64,000 nucleotides of DNA from Streptococcus mitis (GTDB lineage Bacteria > Bacillota > Bacilli > Lactobacillales > Streptococcaceae). A program made the translations under genes and the position numbers. Shown piece after piece: positions 38,955-46,928 of the stretch (the first letter of the stretch is position 1; each line of letters starts with the position of its first letter). The notes beneath the pieces are model-generated. The model worked only from the letters and a program-made list of their open reading frames with translations. It was not told the origin of the DNA and searched no databases. The stretch covers positions 481,661 through 545,660 of the forward strand of contig NZ_KQ970262.1 in assembly GCF_001579045.1 (NCBI RefSeq), given 5' to 3'.

Positions 38955-39335
38955 TTAGTTAGATAAATAATGTGTTTGTGCCATGTAAATCAATTGTTTC
39001 GTATCTCTTGGCAATAAAGCTCTAGCCTCCTCCAGATTCAGATTTGGATAAACTCGCTTATTTGAAACCGCAAGAGGAAGTCTGATGGTTAGTTCAGGAT
39101 TTTTTAAGATCATCTCAACAAAATCCGTTAATCTTAGATTGTCACGGTTCTTAAATCGTAATAAATTGGGAGATAAAAACTCAAAACAATCTGAAGAATA
39201 ACTCATCATCTCAATTAATTTATCCTTTGTCATTTCAGAAATCGAATGACAAGATACCTCTATTCCGTAGTTTTGAAAGAAATCTAAAAGAAGTTGATTT
39301 CTATGGTTATTTTTACTTAGATAGAGATCAATCAT
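38955..39335 (-). CDS. Spx/ArsC-like protein without redox cysteines
   Basis: A 126-residue thioredoxin-fold protein. The C-terminal half (ILKNPELTIRLPLAVSNKRVYPNLNLEEARALLPRD) follows the Spx pattern NP-x-L-xx-RP/LP...LPRD. The N-terminal CxxC or CxxS site of Spx and ArsC is replaced by LSKNNHRN, so it cannot work as a thiol switch. Spx proteins bind the RNA polymerase alpha subunit; an ICE copy could alter host or element transcription, but that is inference. The start overlaps the upstream ORF by 8 bp. Confidence 0.65.
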   Translation of the reverse strand: MIDLYLSKNNHRNQLLLDFFQNYGIEVSCHSISEMTKDKLIEMMSYSSDCFEFLSPNLLRFKNRDNLRLTDFVEMILKNPELTIRLPLAVSNKRVYPNLNLEEARALLPRDTKQLIYMAQTHYLSN

Positions 39336-39777
39336 GGGAGACCTCCCAAAGACTCGGTTCCATTTGATATTCTGATACGATTAAGGAATCTAATAAATTT
39401 GCGAAGTTAATCGGTTGCTTGTCTTCATCATAAGCTTTTACAGTTACTTGGGTTGTAAGTATTCCCTCTTTTCCCTCGGCTCGATAGCCTTGTCCATATA
39501 AAACAAAAACAAGATTTTGATGATCATCTACAAAGGCATCAGCTCCATTCTTTATATCCTGACTTTCAAGGAATTCCATAACATTTTGAAGGTAGGATTC
39601 GTAAAATAGGGGGTAGTTGTGTTTTTTATGGTAATCATCTAAAAATGTCACTTCAAACTCACATGGATAATTGGGCATCAAAAATATTTGTTCATCCAGC
39701 TGTTTGATTTCTGCATCATGTAATTGTGTTTCTAATTCATCACAATCTAGTATTGACTCTTTATTTAAAGCTTTCAT
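39328..39777 (-). CDS. Conserved acidic ICE protein, unknown
   Basis: A 149-residue acidic soluble protein with no motif I know. It overlaps the methyltransferase gene by 17 bp and the Spx-like gene by 8 bp, so the three form one coupled unit. Composition (many Asp/Glu, YGQGYRAEGKEG near the middle) suggests a globular cytoplasmic protein. Proteins in this position are conserved in ICESa2603-type elements; no function can be given. Confidence 0.65.
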   Translation of the reverse strand: MKALNKESILDCDELETQLHDAEIKQLDEQIFLMPNYPCEFEVTFLDDYHKKHNYPLFYESYLQNVMEFLESQDIKNGADAFVDDHQNLVFVLYGQGYRAEGKEGILTTQVTVKAYDEDKQPINFANLLDSLIVSEYQMEPSLWEVSHD

Positions 39778-41119
39778 CTTTTTCCTCTATTTCTTTTAAT
39801 TTCTTTGCGATTGCGGCAATCACAGGAACGGTTACACTATTACCAGCTTGTTTATAGAGCTGACTATTACTAGAGACTTTTCTAGCAGCTTCAAAAGCCC
39901 AATCAGGAAATCCCTGTAGGCGAAAACACTCTTTAGGAGTGATTCGTCGTATTCTCAAACGGTAAAATTGTCCATCTATTAAGACACCGGCTACATGATA
40001 AACTTGTTTATCTTCTCCTTCATAGCTAGCAACTACTACTCCCATTTGTCCACTAGTTGTTAACGTATTCGCTATACCTTTTCCAACTCTACCTCGACGA
40101 TACTGAGAACTTGGTCTTTCCAAATTGATGGAATCTCCTATTTCTGCTTGAGCATATCCTTTTTTCGTTGCCTCTCGGACTTTTAGAAATTGGATTGGTT
40201 CTGGAATCAGTATTTTGGGGATTTTATCTCCACCTTGCATCGTAGTCAGTGTTGGAGATAAGCCCTCACTTCCATAGACGCGACCAGTTTCCTTAAAGCT
40301 AGTTGGTAAATCTCCAACAACGACAATACCATGGCGATCCTGAGTATTTAAAGTAAACATTGGCTCTTGATTATCCTTGAAACGTCTACCATTTTGTCTT
40401 TTTTCTAATCTGTCTGGTGTCATACAAGGAATCGCAACTTTAAATCCTTCTCCTTTTCCACGAACTAAGGTTGGCGCAAGACCTTCTGAATAATAGACTT
40501 TACCACTCATTCCACTTTTTGATGGATTCAAATTCCCTAATATTTTTAAAGTCTCAGAGTTAGTTGCTTGACCTTCTCGTCTGAAAGGAAATAAGAGTCT
40601 GGTACCTCTCTTTCTAGAATGTCCGATAATAAACACCCTCTCTCTGTTTTGGGGAACGCCAAAATCCTTACTGTTAAGCACCTGCCACTCAACATCAAAC
40701 CCCAATTCATCAAGCGTGGTAAGGATTGTGGTGAACGTCCGTCCCTTATCGTGATTGAGTAGGCCTTTAACATTTTCAAGAAAAAGAAAACGTGGTTGGA
40801 TTTGTTTGGCCGCCCTAGCAATTTCAAAGAACAAAGTTCCTCTAGTATCTTCAAATCCCAATCGTCTTCCTGCGATTGAAAATGCTTGACAAGGGAATCC
40901 CCCACAGATGACATCGACTTTCCCTCTAAGTTTTTTAAATTCGTCATCTGAAACATCTCGTATATCATGAAATTCTATTTCTCCTTCCGTTTGAAAAATG
41001 GACTTATAAGATTCTCTAGCAAATTTATCAATCTCACAAAATCCAATACATTCGTGTCCGACACTTTCCATTCCAAGTCGAAAGCCACCGATACCTGAAA
41101 ATAAATCAATAAATCTCAT
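39761..41119 (-). CDS. Solitary C5-cytosine DNA methyltransferase
   Basis: A 452-residue type II methyltransferase: motif I FIDLFSGIGGFRLGM, catalytic GGFPCQAFS (Cys near 76), motif VI FLENVKGLL, motif VIII QNRERVFIIG, a long target-recognition region, and motif X QAGNSVTVPV. No restriction enzyme gene lies beside it, so it probably protects ICE DNA against host restriction. It corresponds to the methyltransferase known from pneumococcal Tn5252. Its ATG overlaps the stop of a 33-residue ORF. The recognition site cannot be read by eye. Confidence 0.93.
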   Translation of the reverse strand: MRFIDLFSGIGGFRLGMESVGHECIGFCEIDKFARESYKSIFQTEGEIEFHDIRDVSDDEFKKLRGKVDVICGGFPCQAFSIAGRRLGFEDTRGTLFFEIARAAKQIQPRFLFLENVKGLLNHDKGRTFTTILTTLDELGFDVEWQVLNSKDFGVPQNRERVFIIGHSRKRGTRLLFPFRREGQATNSETLKILGNLNPSKSGMSGKVYYSEGLAPTLVRGKGEGFKVAIPCMTPDRLEKRQNGRRFKDNQEPMFTLNTQDRHGIVVVGDLPTSFKETGRVYGSEGLSPTLTTMQGGDKIPKILIPEPIQFLKVREATKKGYAQAEIGDSINLERPSSQYRRGRVGKGIANTLTTSGQMGVVVASYEGEDKQVYHVAGVLIDGQFYRLRIRRITPKECFRLQGFPDWAFEAARKVSSNSQLYKQAGNSVTVPVIAAIAKKLKEIEEKDESFK

Positions 41120-41217
41120 TTCTTGATCACCCCTTTCTTATCGACTATCATTGTCAGAACTGTCACTCCACTTGAAATGACAATGAGCATAACTAATATC
41201 CACTCGATTGGCGACAT
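41116..41217 (-). CDS. 33-residue single-span membrane peptide
   Basis: A small ORF I read directly: MSPIEWILVMLIVISSGVTV then LTMIVDKKGVIKK, one membrane helix with a basic tail. A strong AGGAGG site lies 9 bp before the ATG, the ATG directly follows the repA stop, and its TGA overlaps the methyltransferase ATG as ATGA. That tight fit on both sides supports real translation. It resembles small toxins or membrane modulators in form only. Confidence 0.6.
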   Translation of the reverse strand: MSPIEWILVMLIVISSGVTVLTMIVDKKGVIKK

Positions 41218-41997
41218 TTAACCACCTCCTTTTCTAACACGGTTATTCCAAACGGAATACAAGCCATTAAACACAAATTCAGCCAAAACTTCCGCTCGTC
41301 TAACAAAGCGAACATTGTCAAGAGCATACTGATAGATTCTCTCAAAATCAGTCATAGCAATTTCACTGGCTGTTTCAGAAAAACCTTCTCGTCTAAATTG
41401 ATCTTGTACCAATCCCCAAATATAATCTCGATCATATTTTGTGACCTTTTCTACTTTTCTTTTCAAGATAGGTTGAGTATTCCTATCCTCCTCATCCTCA
41501 ATAAATAAAGAATCAGTCTCACTATATTTAGTCTCACTAACTTCAGTCTCACTAGGGGCTGAATGTAAGACGGGGGCTGTTTCATTTTCAACCTGCCCTA
41601 GTCTTTTTTTAACACTAGGCCTGTTTGAATTACCTACTGGGGTAGTAGACAACTCCCCTAAATAAATCTTATTAGCTAGTCTCCCTTTCTCACTTGAAGA
41701 CTGTTGAACTTCATCAATTAAGTCATATTCTTTAAGAGTTTTTTTGATTGATAGTAGTTTTGACTTCGAACAACCTAACAGCCTCATCAGTTTAGAATTA
41801 GAAAATACTAAATAAACCGCCCCTTCTTCATCTATCCAACCACGACTAAGAGATAATTCTAAACGATCTTTTAAAATTGAATAAGCCACCTTTACTTCTA
41901 ATTTCATATCCATATATTTCTCATCCTCAAAAAGAATTTTAGGTAATTTATAATACCGTTCTGAGGTTTGGTATTGATTTGCGGTAATTCGTTTCAT
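41218..41997 (-). CDS. repA: RepA_N-family replication initiator of the ICE
   Basis: A 259-residue protein whose first 120 residues (ERYYKLPKILFEDEKYMDMKLEVKVAYSILKDR..., then SNSKLMRLLGCSKSKLLSIKKTL) match the RepA_N winged-helix domain of plasmid initiators. The middle is low-complexity and the C-terminus helical. It is the conserved first full gene next to the rplL attachment site in this ICE family and may allow replication of the excised circle. The ATG overlaps the stop of the broken upstream ORF. Confidence 0.88.
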   Translation of the reverse strand: MKRITANQYQTSERYYKLPKILFEDEKYMDMKLEVKVAYSILKDRLELSLSRGWIDEEGAVYLVFSNSKLMRLLGCSKSKLLSIKKTLKEYDLIDEVQQSSSEKGRLANKIYLGELSTTPVGNSNRPSVKKRLGQVENETAPVLHSAPSETEVSETKYSETDSLFIEDEEDRNTQPILKRKVEKVTKYDRDYIWGLVQDQFRREGFSETASEIAMTDFERIYQYALDNVRFVRRAEVLAEFVFNGLYSVWNNRVRKGGG

Positions 41998-42167
41998 AGC
42001 GCTCCTCCAAGTTCTTTGAGTATTAAATCTCCACTTGATTCCAATCGAACCAAGCCACTTTTTTCTAATTCAGCCATAAGAGAGATGGCTTCAACAATAT
42101 CAATTCCCATTTCACGTACTAAAAATTAAATGACAATATAGCGTGATGATTGTAATTCTTTTGTCAT
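41994..42167 (-). pseudogene. Small ICE ORF interrupted by an in-frame stop
   Basis: From ATG at 42167 (after GGAGGG) the frame reads MTKELQSSRYIVI, a TAA codon, then FLVREMGIDIVEAISLMAEL and on to a TGA that overlaps the repA ATG. Except for that one codon the 57-residue frame is intact with a normal ribosome site and coupling, so a single nonsense change is the simplest reading. Alternatively the ATG seven codons past the stop is used as a restart. Confidence 0.65.
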
Positions 42168-42183
42168 TTTCCCTCCTGAAAAT

Positions 42184-42215
42184 AAAAAAAGGAGAACAAT
42201 ATTCAATTGTTCTCC
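42184..42215 (-). terminator. Terminator just upstream of the first ICE ORF
   Basis: GGAGAACAAT pairs with ATTGTTCTCC around a 5-nt loop, followed by seven T on the minus strand, ending 11 bp before the ribosome site of the first ICE ORF. Confidence 0.8.
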
Positions 42216-42235
42216 ACGATAAATTTGTTAAAAAG

Positions 42236-42271
42236 AAAAACCCTGCCAAATTAATTTTTGGTAGGGTTTTT
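42236..42271. terminator. Bidirectional terminator between rplL and the ICE
   Basis: AAAACCCTGCCAAA pairs with TTTGGTAGGGTTTT (one G-T wobble) around a short loop, with A and T runs on either side. It should stop rplJL transcripts entering the ICE. Confidence 0.8.
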
Positions 42272-42368
42272 GGTAGGAAACTAAATTAATTTATCAGTTT
42301 CTAAAATGTGTTCACGATTCTAAAAGGCTGATACTATAGTATTCCGATTTCTAATTGGTATATGCCTC

Positions 42369-42383
42369 TTATTTAAGAGTAAC
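42369..42383. other. ICE attachment core in the 3' end of rplL
   Basis: TTATTTAAGAGTAAC covers the stop and last four codons of rplL. This is the 15-bp core I know as the attachment site of ICESa2603-family elements. The second copy should lie at the integrase end, outside the window to the left; I found no other copy in view. Confidence 0.8.
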
Positions 42384-42737
42384 TGAAGCTCCAGCTTCTT
42401 CCAATTTAGCTTTAATTTCTTCAGCTTCTGCAGCTGCAACACCTTCTTTGATGACACCTGGTGCACCATCAACAAGTTCTTTAGCTTCTTTAAGACCAAG
42501 ACCTGTGATTTCACGTACAACTTTGATAACGCCGACTTTTTTGTCGCCTGCAGCTGTCAATTCAACGTCGAATGAATCTTTAGCAGCACCAGCGTCAGCA
42601 GCACCAGCTGCAGCAACAGCTACAGGAGCAGCTGCAGTTACACCAAATTCTTCTTCGATAGCTTTTACAAGGTCGTTCAATTCAAGGATTGAAGCTTCTT
42701 TAATTTCAGCAATAATGTTTTCAATGTTCAATGCCAT
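42369..42737 (-). CDS. rplL: 50S ribosomal protein L7/L12
   Basis: A 122-residue stalk protein: N-terminal dimerisation domain [16 protein letters not shown], Ala-rich hinge ([17 protein letters not shown]), and the C-terminal factor-binding domain with [15 protein letters not shown]. The start MALNIE is chosen because GGAGG lies within the five codons upstream. The last codons carry the ICE attachment core, and the protein ends in the normal SVTLK, so the integration left it intact. Confidence 0.98.
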   Translation of the reverse strand: MALNIENIIAEIKEASILELNDLVKAIEEEFGVTAAAPVAVAAAGAADAGAAKDSFDVELTAAGDKKVGVIKVVREITGLGLKEAKELVDGAPGVIKEGVAAAEAEEIKAKLEEAGASVTLK

Positions 42738-42811
42738 TGTTATTTCCTCCAAATATGTTTTTAAATTTATAATAGATTTTTCGTAGCTAGGCTACGCTGC
42801 GTAGCTTAAGA

Positions 42812-43312
42812 TTAAGCTGCGTCTTCTTTGTTGTCTGCAACCGCTTTGACTGCAAGAGCAACGTTGCGCACTGGCGCTTGAAGTACAGAAAGGAGCATAG
42901 AAAGAAGTCCTTCGCGGTTTGGAAGAGTTGCAAGAGCAAGAATCTCTTCTTTAGATGCGACAGCGCCTTCGATTGCACCACCTTTGATTTCAAGTGCTTC
43001 AGCGTCTTTAGCAAAATCGTTCAAGATTTTCGCTGGTGCGATAACATCTTCATTAGAAAATGCTACTGCAGATGGTCCAACAAATACTGATGCAAGTTCT
43101 TCAAGACCAGCTTTTTCAGCTGCACGACGCAAGATTGAGTTTTTAATGACTTTGTACTCAACTTCGCTTCCACGAAGCTCACGACGAAGAACTGTATCTT
43201 GCTCAACTGTCAAACCACGAGCGTCTACAACGACGATAGATGCAGCAGCTTTCATTTTTTCAGCTACTACGTCAACTAGTTCCGCTTTTTTAGCAATAAT
43301 TGCTTCACTCAT
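42812..43312 (-). CDS. rplJ: 50S ribosomal protein L10
   Basis: A 166-residue protein that anchors the L7/L12 stalk to 23S rRNA and represses its own operon by binding the leader. The start [13 protein letters not shown] follows GGAGGTG by 10 bp; a GTG four codons upstream overlaps that site. It lies 74 bp before rplL, in the standard rplJL arrangement. Confidence 0.98.
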   Translation of the reverse strand: MSEAIIAKKAELVDVVAEKMKAAASIVVVDARGLTVEQDTVLRRELRGSEVEYKVIKNSILRRAAEKAGLEELASVFVGPSAVAFSNEDVIAPAKILNDFAKDAEALEIKGGAIEGAVASKEEILALATLPNREGLLSMLLSVLQAPVRNVALAVKAVADNKEDAA

Positions 43313-43324
43313 TAGTGTGTTCAC

Positions 43325-43488
43325 CTCCGTAATTATTTTGCTTGGGGAAATTTTTCAAAAGAAAAACGCGCCCAAACCTAGACACGAAAGTACAATACGC
43401 TTCTTTTTACATGATACGTTTTGTCCTCGGTAGGATACTTATGAGTCGAGCTCCCCTACTGTCTTAGGCAGTTTTTTCAAACCGTATA
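43325..43488 (-). promoter_or_regulatory. L10 ribosomal protein leader
   Basis: The roughly 160-nt untranslated stretch before rplJ contains the family features of the L10 leader (kink-turn region with CCTACCGAGGACAAAACG). L10(L12) binds it and represses translation of rplJL. Confidence 0.75.
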
Positions 43489-43490
43489 TA

Positions 43491-43519
43491 AGTATAGCAT
43501 AGTCAAAAAAAGAATGCAA
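43491..43519 (-). promoter_or_regulatory. Promoter of the rplJL operon
   Basis: TTGCAT and TATACT on the minus strand, spaced exactly 17 bp, directly before the L10 leader. Confidence 0.7.
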
Positions 43520-43561
43520 GATTTTTGCAAACTTTTTTTAAAATTTTTCGTGATTTTTCTT

Positions 43562-44821
43562 CTAAAGTTCTACTGTCAGAACTTGACCTTGCTTAACAAC
43601 CTGTTCTCCAGCGATATAAACATCATCAACATCACTGGATTTGACAGCATAAACTAGGTGGGACAGCATATTTTCCTGAGGTTGGAGATGAATTTTGCCT
43701 TGTGGTTGAATGACCAGAAAATCTGCCTGCTTACCTACTTCCAGACTTCCTATCTGATTTTCCATTCCTAGGACCTTAGCCCCTTCGATTGTCAGTGCCT
43801 TGAGAGCTGTTTCGATAGGAAATTGGCTGGCATCGCCACTTTTCATCTTCTGAAGAAGGGCTGCTGTTCGTCCTTCCTCAAACATATCAAGGTTGTTGTT
43901 GGAAGCAACTGAATCTGTCGCAATTCCGACTGCTACTCCTGCTTTTTGCAGTTGGATGATGGGAGCAATCCCTGATGCCAATTTGAGGTTACTGATAGGA
44001 TTGTGGGCGATAGCCACGTGAGAAGTTGCTAAGCGTTCAATTTCTCGCTCATTTAATTCAACCCCGTGAGCAAAAACAGACGGATGCTCTAAATAACCCA
44101 GTTCTTCAAGAAAAGCAAGGGGGCGTTTGCCGTATCGTTTCAGGATAATGCCTGACTCCTCCTTAGTCTCCGCAACATGGATATGGATGGGGATATCCAA
44201 CTCTTTTGCCATATCCAAGCTTTCTGCCAACAAATCTCTACTACAGCTGTAGGGAGAATGTGGGGCTACCATAACCTTGAAATTTGGATTTTCATATCCT
44301 ATGATTGTCTCGATAATAGCTCGTGTTCTGCTTATGGTCTCATCAGTTGTTTCTGTATCTGAAGAAAAGAGGGTCGGTGAGAAATAACAACGCATCTTGG
44401 AATCTTTCACTGCCTGATAAATCCGCTCAATCTCCACACCATTGGGATTATACATATCATTAAAGGTTGTTGTTCCTGACTGGAGCATCTCTATCATAGC
44501 TTCTTTAACCGCTCTTGTAGTCATGTCGGGAGTAAATCCTGCTTCTGCAGGCCAGATATAATCATTGAGCCATTCATGGAGATTGCTATCATCCCGAATT
44601 CCTCGCAAGCCTGTCATAGCAGAATGGGTGTGGCAATTGACCAAACCAGGCATGATCCAGGCTCCCTGATAGTCGATAATCTGCTCAGCTTGCTCTAAAA
44701 TCTCTGACTTATCTTGACCGACATAGACGATTTGAGAATCCTTAACAGCCAAGATACCATCCAAATGCACATGGAAATCCTGATCACAAGTCACGATATT
44801 TACATGCTGATAGACTTTCAT
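43562..44821 (-). CDS. mtaD: 5-methylthioadenosine/S-adenosylhomocysteine deaminase-type amidohydrolase
   Basis: A 419-residue metal-dependent deaminase of the TrzA/AtzA/MtaD family. Metal ligands appear in NCHTHSAM (near 65), in PHSPYS, HIHVAETKEE, and the late AIATDSVASNN. Family members remove the amino group of methylthioadenosine or S-adenosylhomocysteine in the methionine salvage cycle. Alone between the L10 promoter and a BOX element, with no coupled neighbours. Exact substrate is uncertain, as related enzymes act on guanine or other adenosines. Confidence 0.82.
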   Translation of the reverse strand: MKVYQHVNIVTCDQDFHVHLDGILAVKDSQIVYVGQDKSEILEQAEQIIDYQGAWIMPGLVNCHTHSAMTGLRGIRDDSNLHEWLNDYIWPAEAGFTPDMTTRAVKEAMIEMLQSGTTTFNDMYNPNGVEIERIYQAVKDSKMRCYFSPTLFSSDTETTDETISRTRAIIETIIGYENPNFKVMVAPHSPYSCSRDLLAESLDMAKELDIPIHIHVAETKEESGIILKRYGKRPLAFLEELGYLEHPSVFAHGVELNEREIERLATSHVAIAHNPISNLKLASGIAPIIQLQKAGVAVGIATDSVASNNNLDMFEEGRTAALLQKMKSGDASQFPIETALKALTIEGAKVLGMENQIGSLEVGKQADFLVIQPQGKIHLQPQENMLSHLVYAVKSSDVDDVYIAGEQVVKQGQVLTVEL

Positions 44822-44848
44822 TATAGGCTCCTTTTCTAAAAGACAATT

Positions 44849-45092
44849 TATACTCTTCTAAAATCTCTTCAAACCACATCAGCTTCACCTTGGAGTAGAT
44901 ATATGTTACTGACTTCGTCAGTTCTATCCACAACCTCAAAACAGTGCTTTGAGCTGACTTCGTCAGTCTTATCTACAACCTCAAAACAGTGCTTTGAGCT
45001 GACTTCGTCAGTCTTATCTACAACCTCAAGGTAGTGCTTTGAGCAACCTGCGGCTAGCTTCCTAGTTTAATCTTTGATTTTCATTAAGTATT
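44849..45092 (-). repeat. BOX element with amplified boxB units
   Basis: A pneumococcal BOX repeat reading A to C on the minus strand: boxA at 45035-45092, then 45-bp boxB units whose TGACTTCGTCAG parts start at 44910, 44955 and 45000, then boxC to 44849. It fills most of the 357-bp gap between mtaD and the ABC pair; the other content is the terminator at 45123-45150. Confidence 0.92.
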
Positions 45093-45122
45093 ACAGTGAA
45101 CAATTTTTCTAGCTATTGTAAC

Positions 45123-45150
45123 AAAAAAGTCACCCGAAGGCAACTTTTTT
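45123..45150 (-). terminator. Terminator of the ABC exporter operon
   Basis: AAAAAAGTTGCC pairs with GGTGACTTTTTT (two wobbles) around a TTCG tetraloop on the minus strand, 28 bp after the ABC gene. Confidence 0.85.
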
Positions 45151-45178
45151 CGTTCATAAGATTTTAAAATAGAAAGGC

Positions 45179-46927
45179 TTATTCAGAGCTAAAAGCTGCA
45201 GCTTGCTGCATTTGGTAATACTTGCCCTTTCGAACCATGAGTTCTTGATGATTGCCATACTCAACAATGTCGCCATCCACCAAGACAAGAATCAAATCCG
45301 CATCCTGAATGGTAGACAAGCGGTGAGCGATGATAAAACTTGTGCGCCCCTTCATGAGTTTGGCAAAGGCATCCTGTACTAGCACTTCTGTCCGTGTATC
45401 GATGGAAGAAGTCGCTTCGTCTAAGATAAGAATCTTGGAAATAGCCAGAAAGACCCGGGCAATGGTTAAGAGCTGGGCCTGACCAACAGAGAGAGATTCT
45501 CCAGCATTTTCCAACTTGGTATCGTAACCCTGCGGCAACTGTTGGATGAAAAAGTCTGCATTGGCTGCTTTGGCAGCAGTAATCACCTGCTCCCTACTGG
45601 CTTTAGGATTTCCAAAGGCAATATTGTCATGAATAGTCCCTTGCTTGAGCCAGGTTTCTTGGAGAACCATGCCAAACTGCTGGCGTAAAGTGGCACGACT
45701 ATAGTCATAAATGGATTTCCCATCCAGCAAGATATCTCCTGAGTTAATGGGATAAAAACGCATGAGGAGATTGATAAGAGTTGATTTTCCAGCACCTGTC
45801 GGACCAACGATGGCTACCTTACTACCAGCTGGAATAGCGATAGACAAGTCCTTAATCAAAATCTTTTCAGGATTGTAGCCAAAAGAGACATGTTTAAAGG
45901 AAATAGCTCCCTTAACTTGGTCACTAGTCAACTCTTCCTTACCTTTTTCAGCCACCTCAGGACTTTCTAAGACAGAATAGACACGCTCTGCGCAAGCAAG
46001 AGCACTTTGCAACTCGGCTAGCACTGAAGAAATATCGTTAAAGGGCTTGGTATACTGTTGGACATAGTTCAAAAAAGTCACTAAACGCCCGATGGTCAAG
46101 GTGGACCCTATCATAATACGATAAGCTCCTACTCCAGCTAAAAGTGCGTAAATGAGCGCATTTACAAAGCGAGTCGAAGGATTGACCGTTGATGAATAAA
46201 AGATGGCTGACTGAGAATAGCCTGCGTAGTTGTCATTGGCATCGTGCAGTCTTTGGATAAACTCTGTTTGAGCATTAAAGGACTGGATTATAGTCTGCTG
46301 GCTAAGCGATTCTTCAATCAACTGAGTCTGAATTCCCCTCGTCTCTGTTTGCTTCTGGAAGAGATGATAGGATTTCTTGGCAATAAAGCGTGAAATCACC
46401 ATGGACAGTGGCGTCAACAGCAAGACTAAGAGAGTCATGAGGAGATGAATTTGGAGCATGGCTAGAATACTAACCAAAATCATCAAAACACCAATGAAAA
46501 ATTGGTTAAAAATCATGGTAAAGCCAGCTGCCAACTGTTCTATGTCTGTGGTTACACGACTGACCATCTCTCCACTTCCTTGCCGCTCCACAAAAGCAAT
46601 CGGTAAACGATGGAGCTTATAGATGATTCGCTCTCGCAAGTCTCTGGTATAAGAGAAGATTAGGTGATTATAGAGGAGAGGATTGCCCCACTGCACCAGA
46701 GTATTTCCTATTACCACCAAGATCATCTGGAGGAAAATCTGCCAAAAAACTGGTGAAGAACCAGCCACTAAGACTTGGTCGATGACCTGCCCAATCAGAA
46801 TAGGTAGGTAGATTGATAAGCCAACCTGGGTAATAGTTCCTAGAAAGGCTAGGAAAAGGAGGAAAGGATTGCTTGCTAAATCTTTTGCCAAACGTTTGAG
46901 CGTCTGGTTTGCAGTTTGTCGTCTCAT
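45179..46927 (-). CDS. ABC exporter half-transporter (canonical ATPase site)
   Basis: A 582-residue fused exporter subunit with six N-terminal membrane helices and an ATPase domain: Walker A GPTGAGKST near 377, signature LSVGQAQ near 480, Walker B ILILDEATSSID and H-loop AHRLSTI. The signature is degenerate (SVGQ for SGGQ). The start MRRQTANQ follows AAGGAGG and lies one base after the stop of the partner gene. With the partner it forms a heterodimeric multidrug- or lipid-type exporter. Substrate unknown. Confidence 0.88.
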   Translation of the reverse strand: MRRQTANQTLKRLAKDLASNPFLLFLAFLGTITQVGLSIYLPILIGQVIDQVLVAGSSPVFWQIFLQMILVVIGNTLVQWGNPLLYNHLIFSYTRDLRERIIYKLHRLPIAFVERQGSGEMVSRVTTDIEQLAAGFTMIFNQFFIGVLMILVSILAMLQIHLLMTLLVLLLTPLSMVISRFIAKKSYHLFQKQTETRGIQTQLIEESLSQQTIIQSFNAQTEFIQRLHDANDNYAGYSQSAIFYSSTVNPSTRFVNALIYALLAGVGAYRIMIGSTLTIGRLVTFLNYVQQYTKPFNDISSVLAELQSALACAERVYSVLESPEVAEKGKEELTSDQVKGAISFKHVSFGYNPEKILIKDLSIAIPAGSKVAIVGPTGAGKSTLINLLMRFYPINSGDILLDGKSIYDYSRATLRQQFGMVLQETWLKQGTIHDNIAFGNPKASREQVITAAKAANADFFIQQLPQGYDTKLENAGESLSVGQAQLLTIARVFLAISKILILDEATSSIDTRTEVLVQDAFAKLMKGRTSFIIAHRLSTIQDADLILVLVDGDIVEYGNHQELMVRKGKYYQMQQAAAFSSE

Positions 46928-46928
46928 G

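Noticed and set aside
42355-42786. 143-codon plus-strand frame over rplL
   Set aside because: Exactly opposite the Ala-rich rplL gene, with low-complexity Ala/Ser composition and no ribosome site; an antisense shadow.
44910-45044. Regular 45-bp repeats resembling a small CRISPR
   Set aside because: Copies are contiguous with no variable spacers, and both flanks are boxA and boxC of a pneumococcal BOX element.
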